The translations under genes were made by a program, and so were the position numbers. The notes under the pieces were generated by a model, which was not told where the DNA came from, searched no databases, and saw nothing but the letters and a program-made list of their open reading frames with translations. A stretch of DNA of 64,000 nt, from the NCBI RefSeq assembly GCF_030936135.1, contig NC_082598.1, positions 10,668,687 to 10,732,686 on the forward strand, written 5' to 3'. Position 1 is the stretch's first letter. The number at the start of each line of letters is the position of its first letter. This document shows positions 13,901 to 60,686 of this stretch, in pieces. Origin of the DNA: Gavia stellata (taxonomy: Eukaryota; Chordata; Aves; Gaviiformes; Gaviidae).

Positions 13901-14166
13901 TATCACCTCTCCACCACAACTATATCTACAGATGCCATCCTTCCTCCCAGCTTTTGATAGCCTCTTACCTTCTTGATAGCCTTGGACCGTGAGACACCAG
14001 GCAGCCCCACATCATTCTTGGTCTTCCTCCCCAAGATGTTAAACTTTTGCCTGTTGACTTTCACCTCAAAGGGGTTGCTCTTGACCATGGCCATAGCTGA
14101 CTTCACCGGGCCCTTGGCTGCGGAGGGCGCCGAGACCTTTCTCTTTCGCTTAGATGCCTTCCCCAT
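1859..14166 (-). CDS. NOP14: NOP14 nucleolar protein, 5' eleven coding exons (partial gene)
   Basis: NOP14 is a conserved nucleolar protein of the small-subunit processome, needed for 18S rRNA maturation and 40S assembly together with the U3 snoRNP. Eleven exons with GT-AG junctions join in frame into 548 codons (1644 nt). The protein starts MGKASKRKRK, a basic nuclear/nucleolar type N-terminus, then carries the conserved block with NRQKFNILGRKTKNDVGLPG (residues about 38-57), RFGEYNTKISPEEKM in exon 2, HYGQSLAEIEKLNDI in exon 3, a glycine run in exon 4, SADDLADGFILDKDDR in exon 7, a very acidic stretch in exon 8 and the start of the helical C-terminal half in exons 9-11. The human protein is about 857 residues, so roughly the last 310 lie left of position 1. 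The start at 14166 gives the canonical N-terminus. Identification rests on many family blocks in the right order and on synteny with GRK4 and HTT. Confidence 0.97.
1995..3652 (-). other. NOP14: NOP14 intron 10
   Basis: A 1.66 kb intron carrying the CR1 fragment at about 2834-3190. Nothing else is recognised. Confidence 0.8.
2834..3190 (-). mobile_element. CR1 LINE fragment, 3' end, antisense to the plus strand
   Basis: The plus strand shows the reverse complement of a CR1 3' end: AATCACAGA, then TTTTGGTTGGAAGGGACA, GATCATCAGATGCAACCC, GTGGAAAATCCACAGCCTCT and TTTTTCCTTATATCTAAT. These match, diverged, the 3' portion of avian CR1 elements from memory. It lies in NOP14 intron 10 in the same orientation as NOP14 transcription. 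Boundaries are approximate and the copy is 5'-truncated, as is usual for CR1. Confidence 0.85.
3653..3738 (-). CDS. NOP14: NOP14 coding exon 10
   Basis: Residues 475-503 (86 nt, ending phase 2). It reads KLFGFLLEYIGELATLDLPE and ends LRTIDKLV plus two bases of a split leucine codon. Acceptor CTTGCAG, donor CCT|GTAAGT. Confidence 0.95.
3985..4115 (-). CDS. NOP14: NOP14 coding exon 9
   Basis: Residues 431-474 (131 nt). It reads (V)PESYETFKSLLAGRTIEQ, then QLIILERIQKCNHPSLAVGN, and ends KTKLE. ERIQKCNHPSLA is a NOP14 family motif. Acceptor TTTATAG; the donor GAA|GTATGG is weak. Confidence 0.95.
4116..5412 (-). other. NOP14: NOP14 intron 8
   Basis: A 1.3 kb AT-rich intron with a short TA run near 4290-4300. 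No gene, RNA or named repeat is recognised. Confidence 0.75.
5413..5689 (-). CDS. NOP14: NOP14 coding exon 8 (acidic low-complexity exon)
   Basis: Residues 339-431 (277 nt, ending phase 1). It opens DGKINIENEEEEAEEEEEEG and continues with E/D/S-rich sequence including DSHSDLESDLESEEE, then returns to conserved sequence at AKSELPYTFA. The acidic run is read from GAA/GAG triplets, so its length is likely variable. Opposite-strand and alternate-frame open stretches over this exon are shadows of its purine-rich codons. Acceptor CTAACAG, donor GCTG|GTGAGC. Confidence 0.94.
5690..7003 (-). other. NOP14: NOP14 intron 7
   Basis: A 1.3 kb intron whose right half is the CR1 fragment at about 6490-6955. 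The left half shows only AT-rich unique sequence and short A runs. Confidence 0.75.
6490..6955 (+). mobile_element. CR1 LINE fragment, sense on plus strand
   Basis: Diverged CR1 3' sequence: CATCCAGTTTTGGGCC, GAGGGGCTGGGGCACTTGCC, AGACTGGATATAAAGAG, TTTTTCACAGTAAGGACAGT, AACAGGCTGCCCAGAGAGAT and GGTTGGACTAGAGGTCTC. It sits in NOP14 intron 7, opposite to the host gene. The left edge may extend to about 6395. There is no intact reverse transcriptase frame. Confidence 0.9.
7004..7135 (-). CDS. NOP14: NOP14 coding exon 7
   Basis: Residues 295-338 (132 nt, phase 0 both ends). It starts ADRLRRMRGIDEQANKKKP and contains the diagnostic block SADDLADGFILDKDDRCLLS. The human protein, as I recall it, has arginine where this one has cysteine in DDRCLLSY. 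Donor AAG|GTAAGG, acceptor AACACAG. Confidence 0.95.
7136..8358 (-). other. NOP14: NOP14 intron 6
   Basis: A 1.2 kb intron with no recognised feature. Short A-runs occur near 7712 and 7825. Confidence 0.7.
8359..8481 (-). CDS. NOP14: NOP14 coding exon 6
   Basis: Residues 254-294 (123 nt, phase 0 both ends). It reads PDEYDMIVRELGFEMKAKPS, then ERMKTEEELAKEEQARLQKL with a final E. The acceptor is TCTTTAGC-type and the donor GAG|GTATAC is weaker than its neighbours. Confidence 0.95.
8482..9318 (-). other. NOP14: NOP14 intron 5
   Basis: An 837-base AT-rich intron in which I recognise nothing beyond the splice sites. Confidence 0.7.
9319..9456 (-). CDS. NOP14: NOP14 coding exon 5
   Basis: Residues 208-253 (138 nt, phase 0 both ends). 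It reads QERQTRRESALELTEKLDND, then WKEIQTLIARKTPKSE, and ends in VEKPK. The acceptor is TTTTCTAG and the donor AAG|GTAAGG. Confidence 0.95.
9457..9889 (-). other. NOP14: NOP14 intron 4
   Basis: A 433-base intron with no recognised content. Confidence 0.7.
9890..10035 (-). CDS. NOP14: NOP14 coding exon 4
   Basis: Residues 159-207 (146 nt). It begins AELTAAHFGGGGGLLRKK, the glycine-run segment of NOP14, and ends KELIEEMIAKSKQEK. A long polypyrimidine run precedes the acceptor TCCTAG; the donor is AAG|GTGAGT. Confidence 0.95.
10036..10601 (-). other. NOP14: NOP14 intron 3
   Basis: A 566-base intron. A run of A's at 10040-10057 on the plus strand is the polypyrimidine tract of the exon 4 acceptor. 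Confidence 0.7.
10602..10743 (-). CDS. NOP14: NOP14 coding exon 3
   Basis: Residues 112-159 (142 nt, ending phase 1). It reads QNYGKKNIYNLNEDEELTHY and continues GQSLAEIEKLNDIIDSDSDT, ending in RGTLS with a split alanine codon. The acidic SDSDTEE motif is a family feature. Acceptor TTCTTAG and donor CAG|GTAAGA. Confidence 0.96.
11038..11228 (+). mobile_element. CR1 LINE 3' terminal fragment, sense on plus strand
   Basis: Clear CR1 3' end: GGAACAGGCCACCCAGGGAA, GTGGTGGAGTCACCATCCCT, GGTTGGACTTGATGATCTTA, AAGGTCTTTTCCAACCTTAA, ending in the tandem 8-mer type tail GACTCTGTGACTCTGTGA. It lies in NOP14 intron 2, opposite to the gene. Confidence 0.95.
11711..11776. repeat. G/T-rich low-complexity tract
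   Basis: Purely G/T sequence with a run of seven G's followed by GT dinucleotides and T runs, directly downstream of the NOP14 exon 2 donor on the transcribed strand (where it reads A/C-rich). Confidence 0.8.
11794..11928 (-). CDS. NOP14: NOP14 coding exon 2
   Basis: Residues 67-111, phase 0 at both ends (135 nt). It reads RTQTLLKEYKEREKTNVF, then KDKRFGEYNTKISPEEKM, ending FTLERQ. The acceptor is TCTTCTAG and the donor CAG|GTAAAG. A G/T-rich low-complexity tract lies directly downstream of the donor in the intron. Confidence 0.96.
11929..13968 (-). other. NOP14: NOP14 intron 1
   Basis: A 2.04 kb intron. Several open frames of 60-82 codons exist here on both strands but none resembles a known protein or has flanking splice logic. 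No RNA gene or repeat is recognised. Confidence 0.7.
13969..14166 (-). CDS. NOP14: NOP14 coding exon 1
   Basis: Residues 1-66, from ATG at 14166 to the donor AAG|GTAAGA (exon ends at 13969, phase 0). It holds the lysine/arginine-rich N-terminus and the highly conserved NPFEVKVNRQKFNILGRKTK block, ending in SRSKAIKK. Reading on past the donor gives an apparent longer frame that is intronic. Confidence 0.97.
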
Positions 14167-14453
14167 TTCTGGTTTGGCTGCCTGTGTGAATGCGTGTGGG
14201 GAAGGAGAGGCTCAGTACTCACTCAGCATGCGGGAACCAGGGCTGGAGGCACAAACAGGCCGAACAAAATGGCGCCCGGGGGGGGCAAAAAGCTCGCACT
14301 ACTCCTCGGGCCTGACCTCCTCCGACGCACCCCCCAAACCCCGTGAGTGCCGGCGGGGGGCGGGGGAGCAGAGGAGGGAACGGAGCGGTAACAGCGCTCC
14401 CCTTAAACCGGCGTGCCCCGGCTGTACCACACGCGCACCCGCAGCCTCGCACC

Positions 14454-14463
14454 TCTCGCGAGA
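14454..14463. promoter_or_regulatory. CGCG element TCTCGCGAGA
   Basis: A perfect copy of the palindromic TCTCGCGAGA element known from CpG-island, often bidirectional, promoters and bound by BANP and reported for Kaiso (ZBTB33). It lies on the NOP14 side of the divergent promoter. Confidence 0.8.
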
Positions 14464-14475
14464 TCTTGGCCCAAC

Positions 14476-14485
14476 TATCGCGAGA
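14476..14485. promoter_or_regulatory. Second CGCG-like element TATCGCGAGA
   Basis: One mismatch from TCTCGCGAGA, 22 bases downstream in phase of the first copy. The core TCGCGAGA is intact. Confidence 0.65.
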
Positions 14486-14550
14486 TTTCTCGCTCTTTTC
14501 CCCTCCCGCTTTGCTACGAGCCGGGGGGGAGGCCGGGAGAGGTTTAACGC

Positions 14551-14569
14551 ACTACATATCCCAGCAGGC
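14551..14569 (+). promoter_or_regulatory. ZNF143/THAP11 (SBS-type) site, forward
   Basis: ACTACATATCCCAGCAGGC matches the consensus form ACTACAATTCCCAGCATGC of the ZNF143/THAP11 element, keeping both the ACTACA part and the CCCAGCA part. Confidence 0.75.
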
Positions 14570-14613
14570 AGAGCTCGGCGGGCGCCGGGAAGACGTGAGC
14601 GCTGCTGCGCGAG

Positions 14614-14632
14614 GCCTGCTGGGAGTTGTAGT
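14614..14632 (-). promoter_or_regulatory. ZNF143/THAP11 (SBS-type) site, reverse
   Basis: The minus strand reads ACTACAACTCCCAGCAGGC, a near-consensus ZNF143/THAP11 site, with ACTACAA and TCCCAGCA intact. It differs at two bases from the forward copy 44 bases away and faces it. Confidence 0.8.
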
Positions 14633-14713
14633 CCCGAGGAATAGGGAGGGGGAGGTGGCACAGGAGCGCAGAGGCGGAGCTGGCTGAGGCGGGCGGAGGA
14701 GGGCGGTAGAGCC

Positions 14714-14797
14714 ATGGTCGGGGCGGGCGGTTGCTGCCTGCTCCTTGCCTCCGCCCTCGGGGAGGGGGAGGCCGGTGCCGGGGCGAGCAGCGGGTGA
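14714..14797 (+). CDS. GRK4 leader uORF 1 (27 codons)
   Basis: ATG with G at -3 and G at +4 (strong context), reading 27 codons to TGA at 14795-14797. The peptide begins MVGAGGCCLLLASALG. If transcription starts upstream of 14714 this frame would precede GRK4 translation. Its coding value as a peptide is unsupported; the role would be regulatory. Confidence 0.4.
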   Translation: MVGAGGCCLLLASALGEGEAGAGASSG

Positions 14798-14823
14798 TGG
14801 GGAAGAGGCGAGCGCAGCGCTGA
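14797..14823 (+). CDS. GRK4 leader uORF 2 (8 codons)
   Basis: Starts in the TGATG overlap with the stop of uORF 1 and reads MGKRRAQR before TGA. This stop-start overlap could allow reinitiation. Translation is an inference from sequence only. Confidence 0.35.
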   Translation: MGKRRAQR

Positions 14824-14839
14824 GGTCCTGCGGGGCCGG

Positions 14840-14902
14840 ATGAGCGGAGGCTTGGCGTCGCGGCGGTGGCGGGGCTGGAGGAGGGGGCGAAGGAGGCAGT
14901 AG
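14840..14902 (+). CDS. GRK4 leader uORF 3 (20 codons)
   Basis: ATG to TAG, 20 codons starting MSGGLASRRWRG, ending 46 bases before the GRK4 start codon. It is arginine-rich because of the GC-rich leader. Only the frame itself is seen. Confidence 0.35.
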   Translation: MSGGLASRRWRGWRRGRRRQ

Positions 14903-14948
14903 GGGCGGCCTCCACTCCGGCTGCCCTGAGGGGAAGGAGCCCCCGACC

Positions 14949-53169
<38,221 letters not shown>

Positions 53170-54682
53170 ATCATTTTACTCTCATCAGAAAGGATGAGCA
53201 AACTTTAAATGTTTTATATCTCTGTAGCAAAGTGTATTATATATATTTTTTATCTGAGTTCAAGGATTTTTGTACATTTGTACTTCATTTGTTTTAAGAT
53301 GTATATTTTCACTAAAGCTTGATTGTACAAAAAGCAATGAGTGCCATTTGAGTGAGTGTGTTTCTGTATGTATTTGATTTATCTTGATTATTTTCCGCCC
53401 TCCCCAGTGGAATGAATCTAGGAATACTAAGAGGACTTTAAAGCACAGAGATAATATCTATAGCATCAATGTAATTTGACTTTGTATGCTCCTGGTAAAA
53501 GTCTTCTTGTTCATTAGGATCTTTATTAGCAGTTTTCTTAACAGTAAAATCGCTGTACTGATAAATTTCATGATTCTGGTATTATCCGGCAGCATGGCAG
53601 TGCTATTACCTAATGTATCTCTCAAGGAACTGCTAAGGAAAAAGGAATTCAGTGCGCTGTGGCCAGCTATTATGAATTGCTCTTTACTATCTAGCTCTGT
53701 AAAATGTATTTCTATATATAGAGAATTCTGAACATTTAGCTTAATCCTGTAACAAACGGTATTACCCCATTCTTCTCCTTTCTACCCATCTTACATGTCC
53801 TCTCCATACAGTTTCTTGGCATGGACCATGCAAGTAGACCTATGCCAAAATTTTATAACTATATTTTGAGTACTTTGTTGTCTTTACTAAAAGGATTTCT
53901 TTTTACCTTTGGGGACACCTTTTTATCTTTTTCTGTAAATGAAATTGTTTACAACTCCATGTAGGATGTTACAGTTTTATAATGGGTTAAAAAACAAAGC
54001 ATGGGCTCTTCTTACTAACCTCCTCTCTGCTTATTATGTTGTAATACGCAATGTTGTAGGATTGACAGCAATCACTGCCACTGAGGGAAGGACAAGGTAG
54101 TATTAAGTATCAAATTTAATTATGTAAATAATCGTTCCTTATAATCTTTAAAAACTTAAAACATTAAAACCTGCCTTTAATGATTGCTTGACACAGATGT
54201 GGAGCTGGTCTTGAAGTTTTAGTTATGATTACCTGATGTTCATTAGTAAAACTGTTTCCAGCTGCTTGAAAGCTTGTCAAACTTCTGTTCTAGACTCAAA
54301 AGTATGCCAAACTTTCTTTTTATTTTCTGAAGTTTCCGGTAAAACTATCAATCTGTGTATGAGAATGAATTTACAGAACACATTTCATTAAAAGGCTCTT
54401 CTGTTTTCAAAATTTGAGTTAGGGATTTGAAATATAATGGAATGCGCTTGGAGTTGGAGACACGACTTTTGTTATGTATTTTGTTCTGTATTCTGAAGAA
54501 TTGTCGCCACTGAGCATGCATTGTTTTTCCTCTCAAATCTCTAGGGTGCCAACCAGACCACACATGTATTATATACACACAGAGCAACTGAATATCCCTC
54601 TACCTCAAATAGGTTTCCGCTTGTTATCTGCAGACCCACTGGAAGAAATTTAAGCTGCTTCTGAGAAGCTCACAAAATAAAT
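53170..54682 (+). other. GRK4: GRK4 3' UTR (extent uncertain)
   Basis: Follows the TAA at 53167-53169. AT-rich with no coding signal. The first clear AATAAA is at 54676-54681. Further candidates are at 55498-55507 (two overlapping), 56147-56152 (followed by GTGGTGTG) and 56817-56822, so the transcript may extend up to about 56.8 kb. The end cannot be chosen from sequence alone. Confidence 0.45.
54676..54681 (+). terminator. Candidate GRK4 polyadenylation signal AATAAA
   Basis: First canonical hexamer after the stop codon, 1.5 kb downstream. The downstream GT-rich element is weak. Confidence 0.35.
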
Positions 54683-55782
54683 TTGATACTCAAGCCTACT
54701 GTTTTAATTCACAGTATTTTGTCTCTAGTGACAAATGTTTTAATGAGCTAGAATGTGAAAAAAGTTGGAAAACCAGTACGTTACAGAATCCTACTGAGGC
54801 TGAGCTGGTGTCTATCTGAAATTGTTCCTCTTGGCTACTGTGCCACAGAAATGAGGAATGAGACTTTTCCTGTGTTTTCAGTGCATTTTTCTTGATATCT
54901 AAAACAGCAGAGGACAGCAAAATGACTGCTGTAGAAGGTACAAAGGGAGAAATCAGCAGAGGGAGAGTTTGAATTAATTACTGGAAGATAGTCTGATGCA
55001 ATAGTGAAGGGATGGGAGGCTTGACAGAAGGAGAAATATCTGAAGTAAGGGTGTTGGCTGGAACCATTATGTGTGACACAATGAGCTGGCATGGTCTGAC
55101 CTGACCCTCTTTATTAGGTACCACAATAATGGAAGGACTCTAAAAAGATGGGAATGGAGAAATAGGGAAGTAACAAAAGTGTTTTATAAATACCTACCTG
55201 GTTGGAGAAGTGATCATGTTTCTCTGATTAGGGGTTTAATTTTTTAAGATCTTAGGTTTGCTGCAAAGGTGACCTTATTAACACTAGATATATGGATGGG
55301 GTGACAGTCTGGATTTAATGTCTGCTTAGAGCAACTTGAAATTTGGTCAAGAATACCATGGGCACAAGCTGAGTAATTTTTATGAAGAAAATACAGGAAT
55401 TGGCTCTAACAAATAAAAAAAAATTCTGAAATTCTGTTTATCATGTATTTCAAATTTTCTTTCCATGTTAGAGGGGGAGGGATTTTAACTTAAAAATAAT
55501 AAATAAAGTCAACTCTTCTATTTTGGAGTGCTGAGACTTAACACTTATTCTCCAGGGATCTGTGAAGAAAAGCTAGATGAAGAGAAAAAGGAAGCTGTTC
55601 CTAAGAAGTGGTTATTTATACGTTTGCTTCTTTGGACAAGGAACTCCAACCATGCAAAAAAGTGGAGGATTTGTTCATTTTTATGAAGCTTTATTTAGTT
55701 TCATTTCACAGGTTTGGGTTTTTTTATGTTCTGAATAATACTGTTGGATTGTTTTTGAGTAACTACATGTTTGCAGGATTAG

Positions 55783-55853
55783 GACCTAAATTCTGTTGGG
55801 TTTGGGTTGTGGGGTTTTTTTTGTTTTGTTGTTGTGGGTTTTTTTTTTTCCAG
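55783..55853. repeat. T/G-rich low-complexity tract
   Basis: TTGGGTTTGGGTTGTGGGG followed by long T runs broken by G. Same style as the other tracts. Confidence 0.8.
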
Positions 55854-56146
55854 TAGGCTCAAGATGGCAGTTTTCTACTACAAATTCGTTCTTTTTGGCT
55901 AGAAATAGAACCACATAATAATGACTAGATATTGTCTAATGTGAATCCCCTAATGAATTAGAAAAGACAAGAAACTGGAAAGATCAACATAACTCTCCTT
56001 ATACAGTACATGGAGATCAAGATGTTATGCTGTTTAATCTAAGGTGACTAACATTGGTTAAATGTCTTTACTGGAGTATTAGTAGCTTGGAGATGCATTT
56101 TGAAAGCGGGGAAAGGGTAAGGAGAAGGGAGAGCACCTGAAAACAA

Positions 56147-56152
56147 AATAAA
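56147..56152 (+). terminator. Alternative polyadenylation signal AATAAA
   Basis: Hexamer followed immediately by GTGGTGTG, a plausible GU-rich downstream element, though it is closer than usual. Confidence 0.3.
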
Positions 56153-58439
56153 GTGGTGTGATAGACTTAATAGGAACTTTGCTCTTGATTTTTGTAGAGG
56201 ACAACTGAGACAAAGAAGGGGGAAGGCAGCAAGTTGTGTACGCTGATTATGTAGACTTTTATTTCCATGAAGCTGTTTAAAAAAAGAAAAAAGCCAATGT
56301 AAATTCTTGTCATTCAGTATGACTTCATTACACCTCCATGAATTCAGATTCTAGATCCATGTGTTAGAAGGCTTTAATAGCAGTGAGGCAATCCAACAGC
56401 CTGCCTGCTTTGTTCTACTGGTGCAAGATGTGGAAAGATCTATGGAATTCTGTGGAGTTACTTGCATGAGATCAACCCTCCTTTTCTGTGGCTTGTGTTC
56501 CCAAGCATTTGTGTATCTAAGTCTTAATGTCTGCTTGTGCATACCTCATGAATCTATATATTTAGCTCAAAATGCAGAAACTGTGAAACAATGTACCAGT
56601 ATCTTATTGGTTTACTTAGTATTTTTGAATGTTGTGACCAACAGACTAGAATCTTCATGCCTCAGGGTTGTTCTCTTTCTGTTAAAAAACTTGTCACCTT
56701 TTTTTTTTTTCCAGAGGTGTAGTGTTCATAATAGAGATGGTGTTATGTTTCTGGATTATAACAACAAAACAGTCTCAGTTGAAAAAATGAGCACTTAAAA
56801 ATAATTACTGTATAATAATAAAAAATAGGGAAAAAACTGTGGTATTTCCGTAACAAAGAGAGCGCTACTGACAAATCTTAGCCTTTAATAGGAGGTGTTA
56901 TATGTCTTTTTTTTTCCAAATCATTCTTAAAACAATAGATGTGAAGGTCTTTGATTATGAAAGAGAATTACCTCCATCGCAGAATAAAATTATGTCTAAT
57001 TTGAGAAATCAGTGATAGAAGCTATTAAAAACAACTAAACCCCCATTTTTAGAATGCACTTCAATTATTTTTCAAACAATACTTATGTGAGAAATTTCTC
57101 ATTGCCGTTTGTACAAACGAAGAATACTTGTTTACAAGTTACTAAGATAAGTCAACAGAAGTAGTATTATTTTGCTTTGGTTTACAATTTAGTATTACGC
57201 TAATTTAACATTGGAATTATCACCTTAACTTTAGTATAGATTTTCAGAAACTACTTCTCTTTAGGAAGTACTCAAAAAATGGAATTAAAAAAAATTAATG
57301 GAAAGAATATTTAAGCTAAATTTATGTTTACTGTGATTTGAAGTACCGGCCTGGCTCATTTTGGTGATGATGATGTCTCTTCTGCTGAATGTACAACTCA
57401 TTTTTCTTTCATAATTGTTCTTATGGTGTAACTTAAGTTTTGCACATGAGATGTAGGTAACTTTTCTCATGTTCCACATGTGTCCAAAACACCAAAAGTC
57501 TTTCCAATTATAGCGAAGCTGACTGTTAAATGTGATGTGTTAGTTCCAGTATCTCCCAACCACTGAACTGTTCTTGTATGAGCTGTTTTCCTGGATGTTC
57601 TAGCATTGTTATTCCTGAAATAAAAGCAAAACACTGCCACGTATCTCAACCACATGTATTACTGTCTAATGTGATTTATTTACCATGTCTGTCATGGTAG
57701 CCAGGATAGAAAAGAAAAATTGTAATTAAAAAAAAAAATCACAATTTGTTGAAGCAGGAAATGTGTACTACATGCTGTAAGTTCTTTACCAATGTAAGAT
57801 TGTCAGATCCAGGAAAAAATGCCCTAGTTCTGTTGTATTTGCTCAATTGATACCTTATCTTATGGTCTTACTCTTCATTTCTACATAAATTTCTGTGTGA
57901 AAAGACAGAATTGTCAGGATGGACTGTTTTTCATTAGCATGCTTACTGTGATAACACGATGAACGTGAATGCAAGATTGGTCAGCAGTAGCTGTAGCTCT
58001 ACTTGTCATCAGCCTTATCACGCATACTGAATTTTCTACTATTGCCAAAGGAAAGTAACCAGACTTCATTCTCCTTGAGAGAATTTATACTTTGTGTTAT
58101 AGTTAGATTTATGGGATTTTGTATCAAATACTTTTCAACAGTAGGCTGCTTGTATTTTTAACATTTTGCCCTGTTTATGCAAAGGCTTTCGGTGTAATTT
58201 TATGACATGAGTTGAAGGGCTAAGCACTCAATTACTATACAAAACAGCCTCAAATTAAGTGACTTTAACAATGATACAACTGTGCTATGGCATTTTGCAG
58301 ATTATCTGTGCATATGTTGAACTACATGGGCCAGCAGTCTCATGAAGTCTATTGGATTATCTGAGTAGTACCAATTACCTGCTGAATTGTCTGTGGAAAT
58401 GCAGAAATGCTGGCCTAAGTGTGACTTCAGGACAGGGAG

Positions 58440-58630
58440 AAAAATATTCTTGGTGTGCTTGTCCAACCTGTTCTTAAAAATATTAAATCAAGAGGTAACC
58501 TATGCCTAGGTAGCCTGTGTTTAGGAAATCTTTTCAGGTTCATGATGTTCATGTCTCTCTTACAGACAAGATAAAAGCATGTTTCTTTTTTTTTTTTTTT
58601 TTCCTTCTTCTCTTCTTCTCCAGGAGGTTG
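58440..58630 (-). mobile_element. Possible ancient CR1-type remnant
   Basis: GTCCAACCTGTTCTTAAAAA, GCCTAGGTAGCCTGTGTTTA and the following bases recall the antisense 3' region of older amniote CR1/L3-type elements. Diverged and interrupted by a poly-T run, so tentative. Confidence 0.4.
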
Positions 58631-60686
58631 AGATGAATTCATTGTCATCCACTAAATTACATATAACCTTTTAGGTATTCACTATTACTCCACTGAGATT
58701 GTGACTATTTTTCATTGTGGTAATGATGGCTTTATAAAAATGCCCATTCTCTAACCCTGCCTGCTTGTTCTTGCCCCTTGCCAGTTTTACATCACTTAAT
58801 TTTCGCCAGTGCAGCTGTTTGTGGAGCTGCTATTTGAACATGACCAGTGACATGATACATTCAAAACTGTCAATCAGTAAATTTGAATTGGGAGAACCTA
58901 CTGATGAGGGACTTGCTGAAGAAAAACCTGATAGCCCTGACTTCTCTTGCAGTTACCCCAACTCGTGGTGAATGAGCCAGAGGGCTTATACTGCCAATAC
59001 CATTCAGAAAGACAAGAACAAAGAGGAGTGCGCTTTGAGTCAGCAACCCTTAGGGGCCTGGCGCACTTTTTGATCTAAAGCGTCAAAACAGGTTTGCAAA
59101 GACTGACTTGGTTGGTGGCTTGTTTGATCTTTGATAAGAGCTTATGCTCTTTTTAATGTGCTTAAATGTGTTTCAAAGTGTGGAGTGGCACATGCAATTA
59201 TCACATAGTGTATGCAGCATTCCAGCTACGCTGTCATCTTTTTTTCATGTATCATTTGCTAAATCAAAAATTCATGATCATCTGTATGTTCCAGTGAAAA
59301 CTCTCTGCAAGCTTTATCATAAAATAATCAGGAGCAATACTCTTTTTACCTTAAAAGCTCAGATTTTGTTACACATTTATAATGAAATAGGGGTTTTGCT
59401 AGAAGTTGAATTGCTTTCAGTACTATAGCTAGGTTTACTTTCAGAGGAATGTTTGAAATGGTTCATCTTCTTTTATTAACACGCTAACAAAGTTAACTGG
59501 CAGAGCACTGTTTTACTGAGTATTTGGCAAGAATTTCATCAGTAAGGTGGCTCTGTCATGACTTATGTTGGCCTGAGCATCCAAAGACACGAGCTTCATT
59601 TCTTTTGTCCATCCCTGCTAGGAATAACCAAGTTACATATTAAGTCATTGCTGGGAATTTCTTTTCTTACAAGTTCTAAGAGCTGTTCTCCATTTCCATT
59701 GCTGGAACCCATTTCACGTGTTTGAGATACAGGTTGAATTGCCAGTTCTTACCAGCTGTCATTTTAAAAAGTGTATCGGCAACTAGATATATTAAAATCA
59801 GTGGTTGTAATTGGAAAGTTCACAATAGTGTTGATTTTTTTATGAAGTGCTTAGTAATAGAATCAAGGATTTAATTACGTATACTGTCTTGTATACTGTG
59901 TAACGTCTGCTTTAAAAGTGCAGGAAGTATCCTCTGGTAAAGCACGGAGGAGCCCTGAAAGTCTGGCTAGTGGGTACGTTGCCAAGCGTTAAGTGTTCTG
60001 TTCCTGGAAGTGTTCCCTCGTTTCTACACCCAGCCTAAAATCAAACGGCCGTGCTGCTCGCGCCCTGGGCAAGCACCTGTCTACTAAGTGGGCGCGCTGG
60101 TAACGAGGGGGGGGGCTGCAGGGGTTACCTGTTACGCGTACTTGACGTATAGGCATCTGGAGCGCGTGCCTTGGCTGGGTTGGGGATCGGGGTCCCACGT
60201 GCGCGGTTTCAGGTTCTTACAGGGCCGGCGCGGCGGGCGCTCGGCGCACGGGGGGGGCAGCAGGAGCTGCTGCATCCGTTGCCGTCTCGCTCCCGGGAAA
60301 GGGGAGCGCTGGCACCGCCCCTGCCAGGGACGGAGCCGAGGGTGGGAGTGGGGCTTCCCCTCCGAGGGCTGTTTTCGGGCCCATGCCGCTCTGCGTGAGG
60401 AGACAAACCGCGTATCGCCATCGCTCCGGGATCGGGGCACTTATCACCTTCCGTGCGCGCGGCGGCCGCCTCCTCCCCAGCAGGGGGCGCCGCCCTGCTG
60501 CCGGCCGGCGGGCTCTAGGACCCAGCGCCCCCATCCCCGCTCAGTCGCGGCGGGAGCGCCCTTGGTCCTGGTCACGCGCTGGTGTCTGCCTGATCCACAT
60601 TCGGGAAGGGATGGAGCCCTCTTTCTGAGTGGACAGAGAGCTTGTCGCTCTTCCTGCTGCCCCGCCCCTTACCTAGCCCGCGTGCC

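Larger units (their letters stand above)
14167..14948. promoter_or_regulatory. Divergent NOP14/GRK4 CpG-island promoter
   Basis: The two start codons are 782 bases apart and point away from each other, and the interval is strongly GC- and CpG-rich compared with the AT-rich introns on both sides. No TATA box is evident. It contains two CGCG elements (14454-14485), an inverted pair of ZNF143/THAP11-type sites (14551-14632), an AAAATGGCGCC element near 14267, and GC-rich runs towards GRK4. Both genes probably start here from dispersed initiation sites. The island extends into GRK4 exon 1 and intron 1, to about 15400. Exact transcription starts cannot be read from sequence. Confidence 0.85.
54683..59999. 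other. GRK4-HTT intergenic region
   Basis: About 5 kb with no recognised gene. It includes a T/G-rich tract at 55783-55853, a poly-T run at 58588-58601 and a possible old CR1 remnant near 58440-58630. Open frames at 56361-56798 and 58765-58971 show no recognised homology. Confidence 0.65.

Noticed and set aside
14185-14225. Possible tiny intron in the NOP14 5' leader (GTGAGT ... CACACAG on the minus strand)
   Set aside because: The interval is about 40 bases, too short for a normal vertebrate intron.
56361-56798. 145-codon open frame downstream of GRK4
   Set aside because: Hydrophobic, compositionally AT-driven and unlike any family I know. It lies in possible extended 3' UTR or intergenic DNA.
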